Part shown: positions 35,176 through 46,876 of the stretch, in pieces
Position numbering within the stretch: position 1 is the first letter of the stretch
How the letters are laid out: each line of letters opens with the position of its first letter
Assembly (NCBI GenBank): GCA_948144175.1
Contig: CANXME010002303.1
Span: 235,105-299,104, forward strand
Direction: 5' to 3'
Length of the DNA: 64,000 nt
Source: Closterium sp. NIES-65
Lineage: Eukaryota > Streptophyta > Zygnematophyceae > Desmidiales > Closteriaceae
Position numbers and translations under genes: made by a program
Notes under the pieces: model-generated
The model's database searches: none
Told to the model about the DNA's origin: nothing
Seen by the model: only the letters and a program-made list of their open reading frames with translations

Positions 35176-35567
35176 TTGAACCCCGAAACCATGAACCCCC
35201 TGCCCCAAACTCTTTCCCCCCTCTCTCCCCCCCAAGGTTTTACCTCCCTCTCCCCCCTTATGGGGGGGGAGGGGGGGGGGGGACTTGGGGGGGACGTGGG
35301 GGGGCAGGGCAGGCCTTGTTGGAGGGGCGGCTGCAGCAATAGCGTTCAAACGGCTGGCTTTTGAAGCACTTCTCATGCATTCCCCACCCTCCCCCCCTTC
35401 CTTCCTCCCACCCCCTGCCTTTCCTCATTTCCCCAGTGGCCAAAGGCATTGGGGGAGCTGCAGGGAGCAACGTTGTTGGAGGGGCAGCTGCAGCGGCGCT
35501 CGGAAAGACTGGGATGGCGGCAGAGGAGAGGAGCAAGCTGCTGTGGGGCTGTCACTTCACTTGATGT
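35176..35567 (+). other. Spacer with duplicated GGAGGGGCGGCTGCAGC segments
   Basis: C-rich and G-rich runs (to 35300), then two diverged copies of a Gly-Ala-rich coding-like segment (about 35305-35350 and 35455-35515; VGGAAAAAIA / VVGGAAAAAL). They may be remnants of 5' exons of the LRR gene. Nothing firmer can be said. Confidence 0.35.
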
Positions 35568-37017
35568 TGTCGAGACCTCGACGTTCCTCTCGAATTCCTC
35601 GCGACGGCTGTCGCTTGCTTCCCGAATCTGACCTCTCTGCGTCTGTGTGACGGCAGCATGGCGACAATGAGCGACGATTTCCTCGATCGCCTAGCATCGT
35701 CGTGCCCTAAACTAACTTCTCTCCACATTGGAAGCAGAATCACATTCGTGAATTACAGCATAAGAAGAGACAACCACCCGGTAACCGAATCAGGCCTGGA
35801 TCGGCTCTTTCAACAATGCATGCAGCTGAAGCAGCTTTCGCTCTTCTGCCTCCGGGAAGACATGGATCTACCGGGTTCCTTTTTCCGACTCGCACACTTA
35901 CACTCACTCACCTTAACAACTCCTTTAGTGCTCGCCCTCATCTCGCAAGCCTTTCGTCCCTGACAACTCTCCTAATCGCCTCGTGTTACCTCAACTCCAA
36001 GCACTTCGCAGGCCTCCTTTGCCTTCCGAGCATCGCCAGCCTTTCGGTCTCAGAAAAAATCGAGATATCGCCCCGCGATCAAGCCGCTGCTGCTCTCATT
36101 CTCCTGCAGCTTCCGATGTTGACATTGGAATCTAGGCTCACGATTCCGTCAGAATTACCGTGTTGCCGTCTCGAGCAGCTGCTAATATCCAACTCCGACC
36201 AACTCAAGCGGCTTCCTGGAAGCATCGCAGAGCTTCTCCCGTGCCTTCGTGAACTGAGCATTCGCGGCCGCAAAAACTTTTCCCATCAGCGTGTTGGAAA
36301 GCCTGACAATTTCTTCCTGTTGCTCCTTTTCGAGCCTACCTAATATCTTCGGACGAATGGCAGCGCTCAAGACGTTGGTGTTGGAGATGCTGCCACTAGA
36401 GACTCTTCCTGACTCATTTTGCAGCCATCCCACTTTGCTGGAAAGCTCCACATCCCATCTACCCGAGCAGCCGAAATTCCCAAGCTCCTTGACAAGCTTG
36501 ACGATAACCACTTGCCACAAGCTCTCCAACCTGCCCGAAAATTTCGGGCAGCTTCCTGTCCTCAGAACATTAGTTTTAGATAATCTCACACTCACAAACC
36601 TTCCAGATACTTCCGGCCTACTCACATCCCTGGAGACCCTGTTCATACTCGACTGCGAGGAGATTGAGCAGCTGCCAGCCGGGTTCTGCAGCCTCATAGC
36701 CCTCACCACTCTTTGCCTCGCGAGGCTGTGGGAGGTGAAGCTTCCAGAAGACATCGGCGCATTGCTGCAACTGCATGCTTTTCTGCTGGACAGCAACTCT
36801 CAGGAACACCTACTCCCACCGTCATTCACCCAGCTGAGATGTCTAACCAGGCTTGAACTCAATCGCTGCAAGATTGAGTCCCTTCCAGAGGGCATGGGGA
36901 ATCTCAGTGGCTTGCAGCAATTCCACATTGATTCATGCGGCCAATTGAGCGAGCGCCCTGCCTCCATTTCAGCCCTCAGGTGTCTTCAAATCCTGGACGT
37001 TCATTGCATGTCGACAG
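35568..37017 (+). pseudogene. Leucine-rich-repeat gene, 5' part, split by copia F
   Basis: Repeats of the plant type LxxLxLxxCxxLxxLPxxxGxL run throughout: FPNLTSLRLCDGS at the start, CPKLTSLHIGS, then LESLTISSCCSFSSLP, LTSLTITTCHKLSNLP, LETLFILDCEEIEQLP, LTRLELNRCKIESLPEGMG and LQILDVHC before the break. Such LRR blocks occur C-terminally in plant NB-LRR immune receptors and in free LRR proteins; no nucleotide-binding domain is present here. The frame shifts near 35915 and near 36286. Copia F enters after 37017 with a GACAG target duplication. The 3' part resumes at 45790, one base out of frame with this part. It is probably a dead gene, though small introns or assembly errors could explain some shifts. 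Confidence 0.75.
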
Positions 37018-37982
37018 TGCGGAGATTCACTCTACAAAGGTAGTGAGTTAGACAACGGGGTTGGCATAAACCACTAGAGATGATCGTAACTTTGTTTGGT
37101 TCCTTAATGCTTGCATATTCACGGGAGAAAACGGCAAGAGTTTTCACTAGCAAAGTTGGAATACAAGAATACTCAAACAAGCAATGACAATAATGACTAC
37201 ATCAAGCACCTAGCAACCCTGCTGCTAGACTGGTCGACCGCCAGCACAGTTCAGTCGATTGCACTAGCGTTGCGTAGAGGAGCCGCGCCGGCACTGCAGA
37301 AAGATGACCTGCCAACGGAGCAGATCGACGGCGTGCCAACGCTGTAGCAGAGCGGCTGTCCAGCCTTGCCCCGTAGAACACAGCAGTGTGACGCTTGCAG
37401 GTGTGCGCAGACGATTGAACCAACTTGCCTCGTTGGGCATTCGTCGGCTGTTGTCTGCGCCTGACGAGCCATATCGACTCCGGGATACCAGCCCGCAGTC
37501 GCCTGCGCCATCGCAACATCGACGACGTTCGAGTGTCTCCGCAAAACTCGTCGAGCAGGTTACCCGGTGGACCCGGTCGACCACCACTGCTTCTGGTCGA
37601 CCACCAGGTCCCTCTGGTCGACCACAACTCCTGTCAAGCTACCCCCTGGTCGACGGACCCCTTCCGCCGACCAAAACCATCAGCGGTTGTCGCCGAGCTC
37701 CCCTCGTCGACCGCTGCTCACTTATCAGGTCGACAGACTGCTCCGTCGACCTCCCGGTCGAACTGCAGGTCCTGGTCGACGTCCCACCCATCGCCCAGAC
37801 CAGTCAGTTGCAGCTGTCGAGCTCCCTAGTCGACAGCAACACCACAGCGGTCCCCTGCAGCTTGACGAAGCCTATCGAGCAGCTCTTCCACTGTGAACGG
37901 TCGGTTGCTACTTCCGTACATCCGACCATGTCGTCGGCGTTGCCCAAGCGAGGGCGGGGCCAACACTCCATTCCTGTTAACA
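37018..37982 (-). repeat. 3' LTR of copia F
   Basis: 965 bp. A segment at 37545-37760 has many GGTCGACCAC-like motifs. Confidence 0.9.
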
Positions 37983-38112
37983 CTCCCCTGCCGCGCTCAC
38001 GCTTGGGCCTCCAGCCCACACGGCAGTACTCCACGGAGAAAAACTCATCCTCGGCGTGCACCCCAGACACAGCACGCCGTCACCGCACCAGCCGTGCAGA
38101 AGGGCACGGCAC

Positions 38113-41100
38113 CTACTGCTGCACCTCATCATCGCCGTCGCCGACGTCGGATAGACGAACTTGGCCGATGGTGACAGAGCACCGGTTGAAAGCCGGAAAA
38201 TGCAGCGCCTTCGTCAGGAAGTCCGCCGCCTGCTCGGTGGTCGGGATGTACTTCAGCACAAATTTCCCGCGCCTCACCATGTGTTGCAGCCAGGCGTAGC
38301 GTCGCTCCATGTGCTTGAGGTTGCCCGTCAGCCCCAAGCCCTCAGCGACCGTGATTGCCGACTTGTTGTCGACGCGGAGGATGGTTGGCTTCTCAGCGTC
38401 GAGGAGCTTGAATTCCGCAAGGAGGAAGCGAAGTCGACGCCCCTCTTTGCCGGCATCCGTGACCGCCACGTACTCCGACTTGGTCGATGACAATGTCGCG
38501 CACTTGATGCGAGAGCTTGACCAGGAAATTGCGGCCCCTCCGTAGACGAACACGTAGCCTCTCATGCTCGTCCGGTTCTGCTTGTCGCCTGCGTCGTCGG
38601 CATCGACGTGGCCGATCAGCTCCAATGATTTTGGTCCACCGCCGAACTCCAAGGCGGTATCGCGGGTGTCGGCGAGGTAGGCGAGGCAGCGGTCGACCTC
38701 ACGCCAATGCTGGTCGCTCCTCACCGTGAGGCCACTTCCCAGCTTGCTGCAGGCAAACGCGATGTCCGGCCTTGTCGTCGTCGCCGCGAACTGCAGTGAG
38801 CCGACCTTCTGCCGGTACTCCTCCTCTTCGCGCTCCGGAGTCTCCTCGTCATCGAACGTCAGCTGAGCGTAGGCGTCGACCGAGACCTGGGTCTTCGGGA
38901 CTCGACTACCCTGCTCCTCGTCGATGAAGCGCCTGTGCAGCTTGTCAACGTAGCCTTGCTGGTGCAGCCACAAATTCCTGGCCGGCCTGTCGCGCACGAT
39001 CTCCAGCCCAAGGTACTTCACCACCGGCGAGATCTCACGTAGCTTGAAGGCGGTCTCCAGCAACTCCTTCACCTCCTTCATCATCGCGGTGCTGCTGCTA
39101 GCGGCAAGCAGGTCGTTGACGTAGACCAGCACCCAGCAGGTCACTCCGTTGTCGCTGGCTTTGAAGTAGAGCGCCTCGTCGACCTGGCTCTTCTTCCAGC
39201 CAGCGCCCATTAGCACACTGTCGAGACCCCTGTACCACAGCAGTGGCGCATCAGGTACATGTAGAGCACCCTGTGGAGCTTGCTCTGCAGGAAATCGTTC
39301 TTCATGTCGAGCTGCATTAGGTTGAAATCGAGGACGGCCACGATGCTGTGGAAGATCCTCAGCGTGACGTAGCTGCTCGCCGGTGAGTACGTCTCGTCGT
39401 AGTCTGCGCGGTACACCTGCGTGAAGCCCTTCACGACTAGCCTCGCCTTCTCGCGTTCGACGGTGTCGTCGATGCGGTACTTGGTCGTCAGCACCCATCG
39501 GTTCTTCATGATGTTCACTCCGCGTGGGCGTTCGACCAGCTCCCAAGTCCCCATAACGATGAGGCTACGGATATTTTCTTCCATGGCGGCCTTCGCTGCC
39601 TCGCCCTTCCAGCTCGACAGCGCCTCCTTCACCATCATCGTGGCGATGTCCCAGCGGTGTTTGGGGAAGGCATGCACGTCAGGGTCGAGCTCCGGCACGT
39701 CTTCATCCTCCTCGGCATCGTCGTACAGCAGGTCGTCGTTGAAGGCAGCTAACGGTAGGCAGGCGTGGAAGCTCAACCGCTCCGGCGGCCGTCGAGCTCG
39801 ACCTGTGCGTCGCAGCTCGGGCTTCGTGATCGGCACTTCCATTACATTGCTGTCGGTGGACTCCTCACCCGCTGACTGCTCCCCTTTCTGGTCGACGAGA
39901 ACGTCGTCGACCAGCTGCTTCGACCCTTCGACCGGCTGTTCGTCTGCTGCTGCCTTCGACAACTCTCCTGTCGACCGCTCCGGATGCTGCTCCCCTGTCG
40001 AGTGTACCTCTGCCGTTGCCTCCTGTTCGACTGGCTCCCCTATCTGGTGCTCCCTTGTCGTTGACGGCTTGCCATCTTGGTCGACGAGCTTGGCGCCTTG
40101 TCGACCGCCGGCGATGCCATGGGCCGGCGCCACAGGCGACGCCTCAAGGCTCCCCTCATCGTCGATGGTCGACACAGGTGCCGACCCAGGCCGATCTGCG
40201 ACGGGGAACGGAGGAGCAAGGACAGGGGGAGGGGAAAGAACCTCCACAACATCCTCATCACCAGGCTCGTCGACTTTGGCGAGCAACGGAACCGTCGTTG
40301 TCGATGCATCCGTTGGCGGGTGCGCCTGCGTCCGCTCCGACGGCGGCCCATACTTTGCCTTCCACACCTCCAGCGACAGCGTCTCGTAGAAGATCACTTC
40401 GACCGACGTGACCACCTTGTTGTCGGTCAGGTCGAGCACCTCCCAGCCCTTGCTCTCTGGCGACACACCCAGGTGAGGTCCCCAGCGAGCCTTCGGCGCC
40501 AGCTTCCCACCACGTTGCTGCTCGGGAACCATGAACTGCACCATGCATCCCCACACCCGCGCCAGCGTAAGGTCGGGCTTCTGCCCGGTCAGCAGCTGGT
40601 ACGAAGTCGTCCTCGGCGGCGTCGTCGACCGCTCCAAGCAGTTACGCACCCAGACAGCTTGTCGTAGTGCAAGGTGCCACCAGTGGTGCTGCACGCCCAC
40701 GTGCAGCAACATCGTCCGCACGGACTCGACGGCAGTGTGCATCTCCCGCTCAGCCATGCCATTTTGCTGCGGAGTGTAGGGGCACGTCAGGTCGTGGACG
40801 ATGCCCTTCCCGTCGACGAAGTCGGTGAACGCCTTCCCAATGAACTCCCCTCCTCGATCGGAGCGAAGCGACAGCACCGACTTCTTCGTCTGCCGTTCCA
40901 CCAGCACCAGACACCGCTGGAACTCCCGCAGCACGTTGCTCTTCCTAGCGACCGGCATTGCCCATACAAATCGAGTATGGCGATCCTTCAGCAGCAGGAA
41001 GTACAAGCTGCCATCCTTGGCAGCCACTCGAAATGGCCCGTACAAGTCAATGTGCACGACAGCCAGCGCCTCCGCTGCATCCGAGCCCTTGGCAGGGAAG

Positions 41101-43214
41101 GTGTGTCGCGCCAGCTTTCCTCCGACGCACGAGACACACGGCGGGTCTGCTCCGGTCGTCAGCGTGATGTCGAGCCCAACAGCAACTTCATGCTTGGCCA
41201 AGCTCTTGATCGTGTCGACGTCGACGTGCGCGAGCCTCGCATGCAGCCGATCAGGGGTCGCCTTTGACGCCAAGACGATCGTCCGCAGAGCCACCACCTC
41301 GGTCGACGGCGATTGCATCGAGCAGGGGCGAAGGTTGGTGCAGAGGACTCGTCCGGTGTAGCGTGCTCGACCGAGCACCTCCCCGGTCGTAGCGACGAGC
41401 AGCATCTCGTCGCCGTCACCCTGCAGCTGCACTCCGCTCTCCTTCAGTTGGCCGGCTGACAGCAGGTTCGCCTGAACACCCGGAACGTAGAGCACGTCGG
41501 GGATGAGCACCCGCTTCCCGGCCTCCCCTTGCAGAGCGACAGTTCCACGACCCTCGACAGACTGTAATGCCCCGTTGAACCCACGCACGTGCTTCACTCC
41601 GTCGCTCGACCCCATGTCGACGAAGACCGACTTCGTCCCCATCAGGTGGTGGGAGCACCCGCTGTCGAGCAGCACCGCCATCGGGTTGGCCTGCACAGCT
41701 GCTGCCACCGCCTGGAAGTCCTCGCTGGCCTCCGGTGCTAGCGAGACCGCTGGCTCCACCACGCCGACCATCGAGCACGACGCCTCCCCGTCGCCTCGGC
41801 TCTTGCCGCTGGAGCTGTCGACGTCCTTCGTCGACAACGTCTTCTTCGACGCTTGTTTCTCCTTGCGCGGCTTCTCAACTCGACGGGGGCGACGACTGGC
41901 CGATCGACTGCGGCCTCCCTTGTTGTCGTCCTCGTCGCTATCATCACGGTCGGGGCACTCGAAGGAGAGATGGTCGGGGTCGCCGCAGATCCAGCACTCC
42001 CGCCGTCGACCACCACCTCGTCGACCCTTGTCCCGCGTCGACCTCTTCTCGTCGACGTCCTTCGTCGACCGCCCACCTCCGCTACCACCTTCGCCTGGCT
42101 TTCCGCGCTGCTCCTGCTGACAATTCGGCTTCGTCGGTGCAGCGTAACTCGCCTGCGGAAGGAACTCCGTGGGCTGCTCTGCCTCCTGCATCGCCTCATC
42201 CTGGAGGATGTAGCTGGTAAGGGAGTCCTCGTCGAGGGACTCACGTGTGCCGGGCACCATCGTAAACCTCTTCATGAGGTTGTAGCTGCGCGGCAGGCCC
42301 TTGAGGACGTTGGTGATGTAGGACGCCGTCGAGTATTCAGCGCCCGCCATCCTCATCTCAGCTAGGATCCGTCGAGCTCGGTTGCAGTAATCCGTCGCGG
42401 ACTCCTGCTCGCCCATTCGAATGTGAGTCATCTTCTCCTCTAGCTGTCCGATGTACAGGTCGTCCCTGGCCTGGTACGTCGACATGATGAAGTGCCATGC
42501 CTGGTGACCAGCATCGAGTCGCTCTCGACAGCTCCTGAGCGCTAGCTGCACCACTGGCGAGTAGCACCTCGAGATGACCATGAAGGTGAGCAGCTGAGCA
42601 GAACGAAACTCCCCGCGTAGCTCGACATCCTCCTCGGGCGGAAATGGCACGGTGCCATCGGCGAAGCCCTTCCGCCCGGCGACCTCTAGCTGAGGTTCAG
42701 TAGACTCCCTCCTGGTGATGAGGTCCCGTCGACCTTGCAGCGGTGCGACGGAGATCCGGTCCGGCGAGAACTTGAAGTAGCCGTACGCCGGTGCAATCCT
42801 GCCCGCCGTCACGTGTGTTGTCACCGAGAGCCCTCCACCACTTCGTGGAGGAGAACGGCGTCGAACATCGACGTCGGCATGCGAGCTCCCTACAGCAGCC
42901 GTCGACCGCTGCACTCGCGCCTGGATTCCGTCGACACCACCGTCGACCTTGATCACTCCTCTCTGCCTCGTGCCTTTGCTGCCGCTGACTCGTGCACCAC
43001 CGTCGACCTCGTCGTCGACGCCACCTTCGTTGCGCACCGGTCGAGGAGAAGCAGGACGGGAAGGGTGTTCCGTCGCCCACTGCGACTGGATGCCCAACTC
43101 GGCGATCACCAAGGGGATCATCCCGTACTCGCCATCCGCGTGGCGTTTCCTCGCGTCAGCAAAACGTGCCTCCAAGGTGTCCGCTACACCCGCATCAACT
43201 ACGGGGTCGACCAT
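38113..43214 (-). pseudogene. Gag-Pol of copia F, deletion in RT
   Basis: ATG at 43212-43214 (MVDPVVDAG), less than 100 bases from the 5' LTR. Gag has a UBN2-like core (about 42600-42200) and a standard zinc knuckle CWICGDPDHLSFEC (CX2CX4HX4C, near 41990). Protease LLDSGCSHHLMG lies near 41670. Integrase has HARLAHV near 41230, CX2C near 41140, HIDLYGP near 41050, LRSDRGGEF near 40865 and TPQQNGMAERE near 40760. RT starts near 39540 but at about 39240-39260 the reading jumps frame and skips roughly 25 residues found in copia RTs before LLWYRGLD. The active site reads YVND (about 39115) instead of YVDD. RNase H has DNKSAI near 38370 and ends FLTKAL before the stop at 38113. Dead copy. Confidence 0.9.
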
Positions 43215-43262
43215 GGCGACTATCGCTGCTGCCGGCCTACGAACGACTTAGTAGGTGCAAAA

Positions 43263-43311
43263 GTCGGCTCCTATCTGAAGGTCGCGTGTTCGATCCACGC
43301 TCACCGCACTA
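43263..43311 (-). promoter_or_regulatory. Primer-binding region of copia F, complementary to a tRNA 3' half
   Basis: On the plus strand this reads like the 3' half of a tRNA ending at the LTR: an anticodon-arm-like TCGG-CTCCTAT-CTGA, a variable loop AGGTC, T-arm GCGTG-TTCGATC-CACGC (43284-43300), acceptor strand TCACCGC, discriminator A, then CTA in place of CCA. The loop would carry anticodon CCU (Arg). In element sense it is the complement of a tRNA over about 45 bases, far longer than a usual 12-18-base site. Confidence 0.6.
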
Positions 43312-44022
43312 TGCGGAGATTCACTCTACAAAGGTAGTGAGCTAGACTACGGGGTTGGCACGAACAACTAGAGGTGATCGTAGCTTTCCTTGGTTCCTTA
43401 GTGCTTGCACATTCACGGGAGAAAACTGCAAGAGTTTTCACTAGCAAAGTTGGAATACAAGAATAATGAAACAAGCAATGACAACAATGACTATATCACG
43501 CACCTAGCAACCCTGCTGCTAGCCTGGTCGACCGCTAGGACAGCTCATTCGATCGCCTGCCAGCGTTGCGTAGAGGAGCCGCGCCAGCACTGCAGAAAGG
43601 CGACCTGCCAACGTAGCAGGTCCACAGCGTGCCAACGCTGCAGCAGAGCGGCTGTCCAGCGTTGCCGCGTAGAACACAACAGTGTGACGCTCGCAGGTGT
43701 GCGCAGGTGACTGGCCCGACTTGCCTCGTTGGGCATTCGTCGGCTGTTGTCTGCGCCTGACGAGCCATATCGACTCCGGGATACCAGCCCGCAGTCGCCT
43801 GCGCCATCGCAACCTCGACGACGTTCGAGTGCCTCCGCAGAACTCGTCGAGCAGGTTACTCGGTCGACCCGGTCGACCACCAGGTGCTTCCGGTCGACCA
43901 CCACTGCTTCTGGTCGACCAACAGGTCCCTCTGGTCGACCACAACTCCTGTCGAGCTACCCCCTGGTCGACGGACCCCTTCCGTCGACCAAAACCATTAG
44001 CGGTTGTCGTCGAGCTCCCCTC

Positions 44023-44152
44023 TGACAAAGTTTGAAGAAAGAAAGAGGAATGAACTAGCAGAAATGGGGATACAAATAGCAAACCCTAGAAGGGTTGTAC
44101 TCGCTATAGAGCACCCCACTACAGGCTAGAACATAAGAATAATATTCTGACA
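44023..44152 (-). repeat. 3' LTR of element G
   Basis: 130 bp, identical by eye to 45373-45502. Confidence 0.92.
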
Positions 44153-44869
44153 CACCCCCATAGCCAAAGTGGGGTGTAATCAGCAGAGCAGGCAAAGCAA
44201 AACAAGCTCAGAGTGGATCACAATGTCACCACACATTCTGAGCACAAGTTCAAGAAGAAATAGTTTTGAGTTCACAATTATAAGCAAAGCTAGTGGTAGT
44301 CACAACGGGCAAGTGAGGAGGAGGAGAGAGAGTGAGGGGAGAGGAGACAGGAGGCGACGGCTGAAGCTGCAGACACACGGGCAACAGGAGGCAGACTGGC
44401 ACAGCGGCTACCGGACAGCGCCCGGACTACAGGAGTAACAGGCCCCGCGGCTCAAATAGCGGCGGACGGGCAACGGACCCACGGGCGGCTGGCACAGCTG
44501 GCTACGACTGGGCTACCGGGACAGCGCCCCGGACTACACGTGCTGCGGACGACAAGCCGGCAGCCTCCGCTCAACCTCCCGCAAACAGTCCCACCCCCCT
44601 GATACACACCCACTGCTACACCGCTAGCTCTACTCCCACGCACCCCCCCTTAAACCCTAAACCCCAGTCTCCCACACAACCACCCCCTTCAGCGACAGCT
44701 GCAGCAGTGGGAGACGAAGGAGGAGGAGCAAGGGAGGAAGGCACACCGGCCACCCCCATACCCGCCACCCGACGGGCGACGGGAAATGGCAGGGGGAAGG
44801 GGGGGGGGGGGGGGGGGGGGGGGTGTGGTGAAAGGGGCCCACCACGGGCCTGGTTGGAGGGCGGGGCCG

Positions 44870-45200
44870 CGACAAGGGGCGGGACCGCGACGGTCGAGGC
44901 GGGGCCGCGACAAGGGGCGGGGCCGCGACGTAGGGCGGGGCCGCTTCGAGGGGCGGGGCCGCGACGCAGGGCGGGGCCGCGACGTAGGGCGGGGCCGCGT
45001 CGAGGGGCGGGGCCGCGACGGTCGGGGCGGGGCCGTGACATAGGGCGGGGCCGCTTCGAGGGGCGGGGCCGCGACGCAGGGCGGGGCCGCGACGTAGGGC
45101 GGGGCCGCGTCGAGGGGCGGGGCCGCGACGGTCGGGGCCGCTTCGAGGGGCTGGGCCGCGACGCAGGGCGGGGCCGCGACGTAGGGCAGAAGCCCGCCGC
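44870..45200 (-). repeat. GC-rich leader array of element G
   Basis: About eighteen units of GGGGCGGGGCCGCGAC with variants. Same position as the leader arrays of A-D, different unit. A G20-odd run lies at about 44799-44823. Confidence 0.8.
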
Positions 45201-45339
45201 GCGCCTCGGGGCGCACAGCGGGCAAAGAACCGCCGCGCGCCTCGGGGCGCACGGCGGGCAGAAAACCGCCGCGCGCCTCGGGGCGCACGGCGGGAGGAAA
45301 AAGTAGCAGCGGAAGCGAGGTGGTAACCCACCCACAGGA

Positions 45340-45372
45340 TCGATCCAAGGGGATCGACCTGCTCTAATAGCA
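45340..45372 (-). promoter_or_regulatory. Primer-binding site and hairpin of element G
   Basis: TGCTATTAGAGCAGG (45358-45372, two changes from the family site) then TCGATCC-CCTT-GGATCGA (45340-45357): seven pairs, four-base loop, stem sequence entirely different from copias A, C and D. Confidence 0.8.
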
Positions 45373-45502
45373 TGACAAAGTTTGAAGAAAGAAAGAGGAA
45401 TGAACTAGCAGAAATGGGGATACAAATAGCAAACCCTAGAAGGGTTGTACTCGCTATAGAGCACCCCACTACAGGCTAGAACATAAGAATAATATTCTGA
45501 CA
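45373..45502 (-). repeat. 5' LTR of element G
   Basis: 130 bp, followed by the CCCTC duplication. Confidence 0.92.
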
Positions 45503-45789
45503 CCCTCGTCGACCGCTGCTCACTTGTCAGGTCGTCGGACTGCTCCGTCAACCTCCCGGTCGAACTGCAGGTCCTGGTCGACGTCCCACCTGTCGCCCAG
45601 ACCAGTCAGTTGCAGCTGTCGAGCTCCCTAGTCGACAGCAACACCACAGCGGTCCTCTGCAGCTCGACGAAGCCTGTCTAGCAGCTCTCCCACTGTGAAC
45701 GGTCGGTTGCTACTTCCGTACATCCGACCATGTCGTTGGCGTTGCCCAAGCGAGGGCGGGGCCAACACTCCATTCCTGTTAACAGACAG

Positions 45790-46620
45790 CTCTCCTTGGC
45801 TCCAATTCGGTTGAACAGGCTCAGGAGGCTCAAACAACTGGAGGTTATTGACTGCCACTCACTGCGTGAATCCATCCAATTTCTGCCGCCCTTTCTTGAG
45901 AAGCTGAGCCTTGCGACCAGCGACAGCACTGCCCCTCTTGTGGCAATGCCAATGCTGCCAGAGCTGAGACATTTAAGTCTATCTTGGGTCCGTGTGGACC
46001 AAGCACTTAAACTCAGCGAAAGCTTGTCGGGTCTGAGGCATTTGGAGCTGTTCTTAGAGAAAACTGCAACAGAGCTTCCATTCCCGCTGGCATCCCTTCC
46101 CCACCTGCGCACCTTGGCGATCTATCATGCTGCCAAGATTCCCCGACTGGAAGAGAGTATCGGCTCAGCTCTGCAGGAGCTAAAGGAGCTAGAGATACAC
46201 AATGCTGCGGAATTGGCTGAGTTGCCGGAGAGCATTGTGGAGCTGCAGCAGCTGACTTCATTGGAGGTTCATGCATGCAGCAGCCTGGCTTCCCTCCCAG
46301 AAGGCATCGGTGCCTTGACCAGGCTGCGCAAACTGACCGTGTCGGATTGCAAGGCATTGATGCAGCTTCCTGCTTCTCTCACCCACCTCTCATGCCTGAC
46401 TGAGCTCGATCTTTCCTCCGCCCGCATCGACTCGCTTCCTCCCCACTTTGTGCGGCTGGGCAGCCTAAGGCGGCTAGTCTTGGATGGGTGTTGGCGGCTC
46501 ACGGCGCTGCCGTGTGACATGGCTGAGTTGAAGATGCTGCTGTATCTGGGTGTTAAGCGGTGCAAGCAGTTGCTGGATCGTGATGGGTATGTAAAGCCCA
46601 GTAGCTCGGATACTAGTTAA
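45790..46620 (+). pseudogene. Leucine-rich-repeat gene, 3' part
   Basis: One open frame from the copia F junction (LNRLRRLKQLEVIDC...) to TAA at 46618-46620. About ten LRRs: LEKLSLATSDS, LRHLSLSW, LRHLELF, LRTLAIYH, LKELEIHNAAELAELPESI, LTSLEVHACSSLASLPEGIG, LRKLTVSDCKALMQLP, LTELDLSSARIDSLP, LRRLVLDGCWRLTALP, LLYLGVKRCKQL. It is the continuation of 35568-37017. Removing F and one target duplication leaves the two parts one base out of phase, so the gene was already damaged, has an intron near the site, or carries an assembly indel. This part alone looks well preserved. Confidence 0.75.
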
Positions 46621-46876
46621 GTGCTTCAAATAGGGCTTAAGTGAGTTAGTGGACATCACTGAGTGGCTTGCTTGGAACCACAAGAGGTTTGAATCTGTAA
46701 AGCAAACATGCTGCTGAGACATGTTGCCCATGTTTATGTAGTTGCTGCTGCACATGTTCCTGTACTTGCTTATATGTTGTGCCTTTGTATGCACCTGTAT
46801 GACTTCCTCTGGTCTAGAAGGCAGAGCTGAGATTTCATGTTGAGGAGAAAGACAATTGAAGATATGCTTTGCATTA

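Larger units (their letters stand above)
44023..45502 (-). mobile_element. Non-autonomous short-LTR element G (no gag-pol)
   Basis: Two identical 130-bp LTRs (44023-44152, 45373-45502; TGACAAAG...TTCTGACA) are flanked by CCCTC (44018-44022, 45503-45507). In minus sense: LTR, primer site TGCTATTAGAGCAGG, hairpin, GC-rich array, about 600 bp of unrecognised sequence, the family's 3' block (GCTTTGCCTGC...CCACTTTGGCTATGGGGGTG purine tract), LTR. There is no Gag or Pol frame. Its signals are those of copias A-D, so those elements are the likely source of proteins. Identical LTRs imply recent insertion. Confidence 0.92.
37018..45784 (-). mobile_element. Copia LTR retrotransposon F, inserted in the LRR gene
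   Basis: LTRs: left 37018-37982 (965 bp), right 43312-45784 (about 990 bp once nested element G is removed). Ends are TG...CA (TGCGGAG...TTAACA on plus) with GACAG on both sides (37013-37017, 45785-45789). Gag-pol is on the minus strand, so the right LTR is 5'. The purine tract GGCAGGGGAG precedes the left LTR. LTR length, Gag type and primer site set it apart from copias A-D. LTR and body are rich in GTCGAC. Net length is about 7.3 kb. Confidence 0.93.
43312..45784 (-). repeat. 5' LTR of copia F, interrupted by element G
   Basis: LTR pieces 43312-44022 and 45508-45784 join across element G and match 37018-37982. Confidence 0.9.

Noticed and set aside
34357-35376. Long minus-strand open frame of MGSWVHGF repeats
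   Set aside because: It is the 8-bp array read in frame (24 bases = 8 residues); no start context, domain or composition of a real protein.
43263-43311. tRNA-Arg gene
   Set aside because: Only a 3' half is present, no matching 5' acceptor strand upstream, and it abuts an LTR; it is a primer-binding region.
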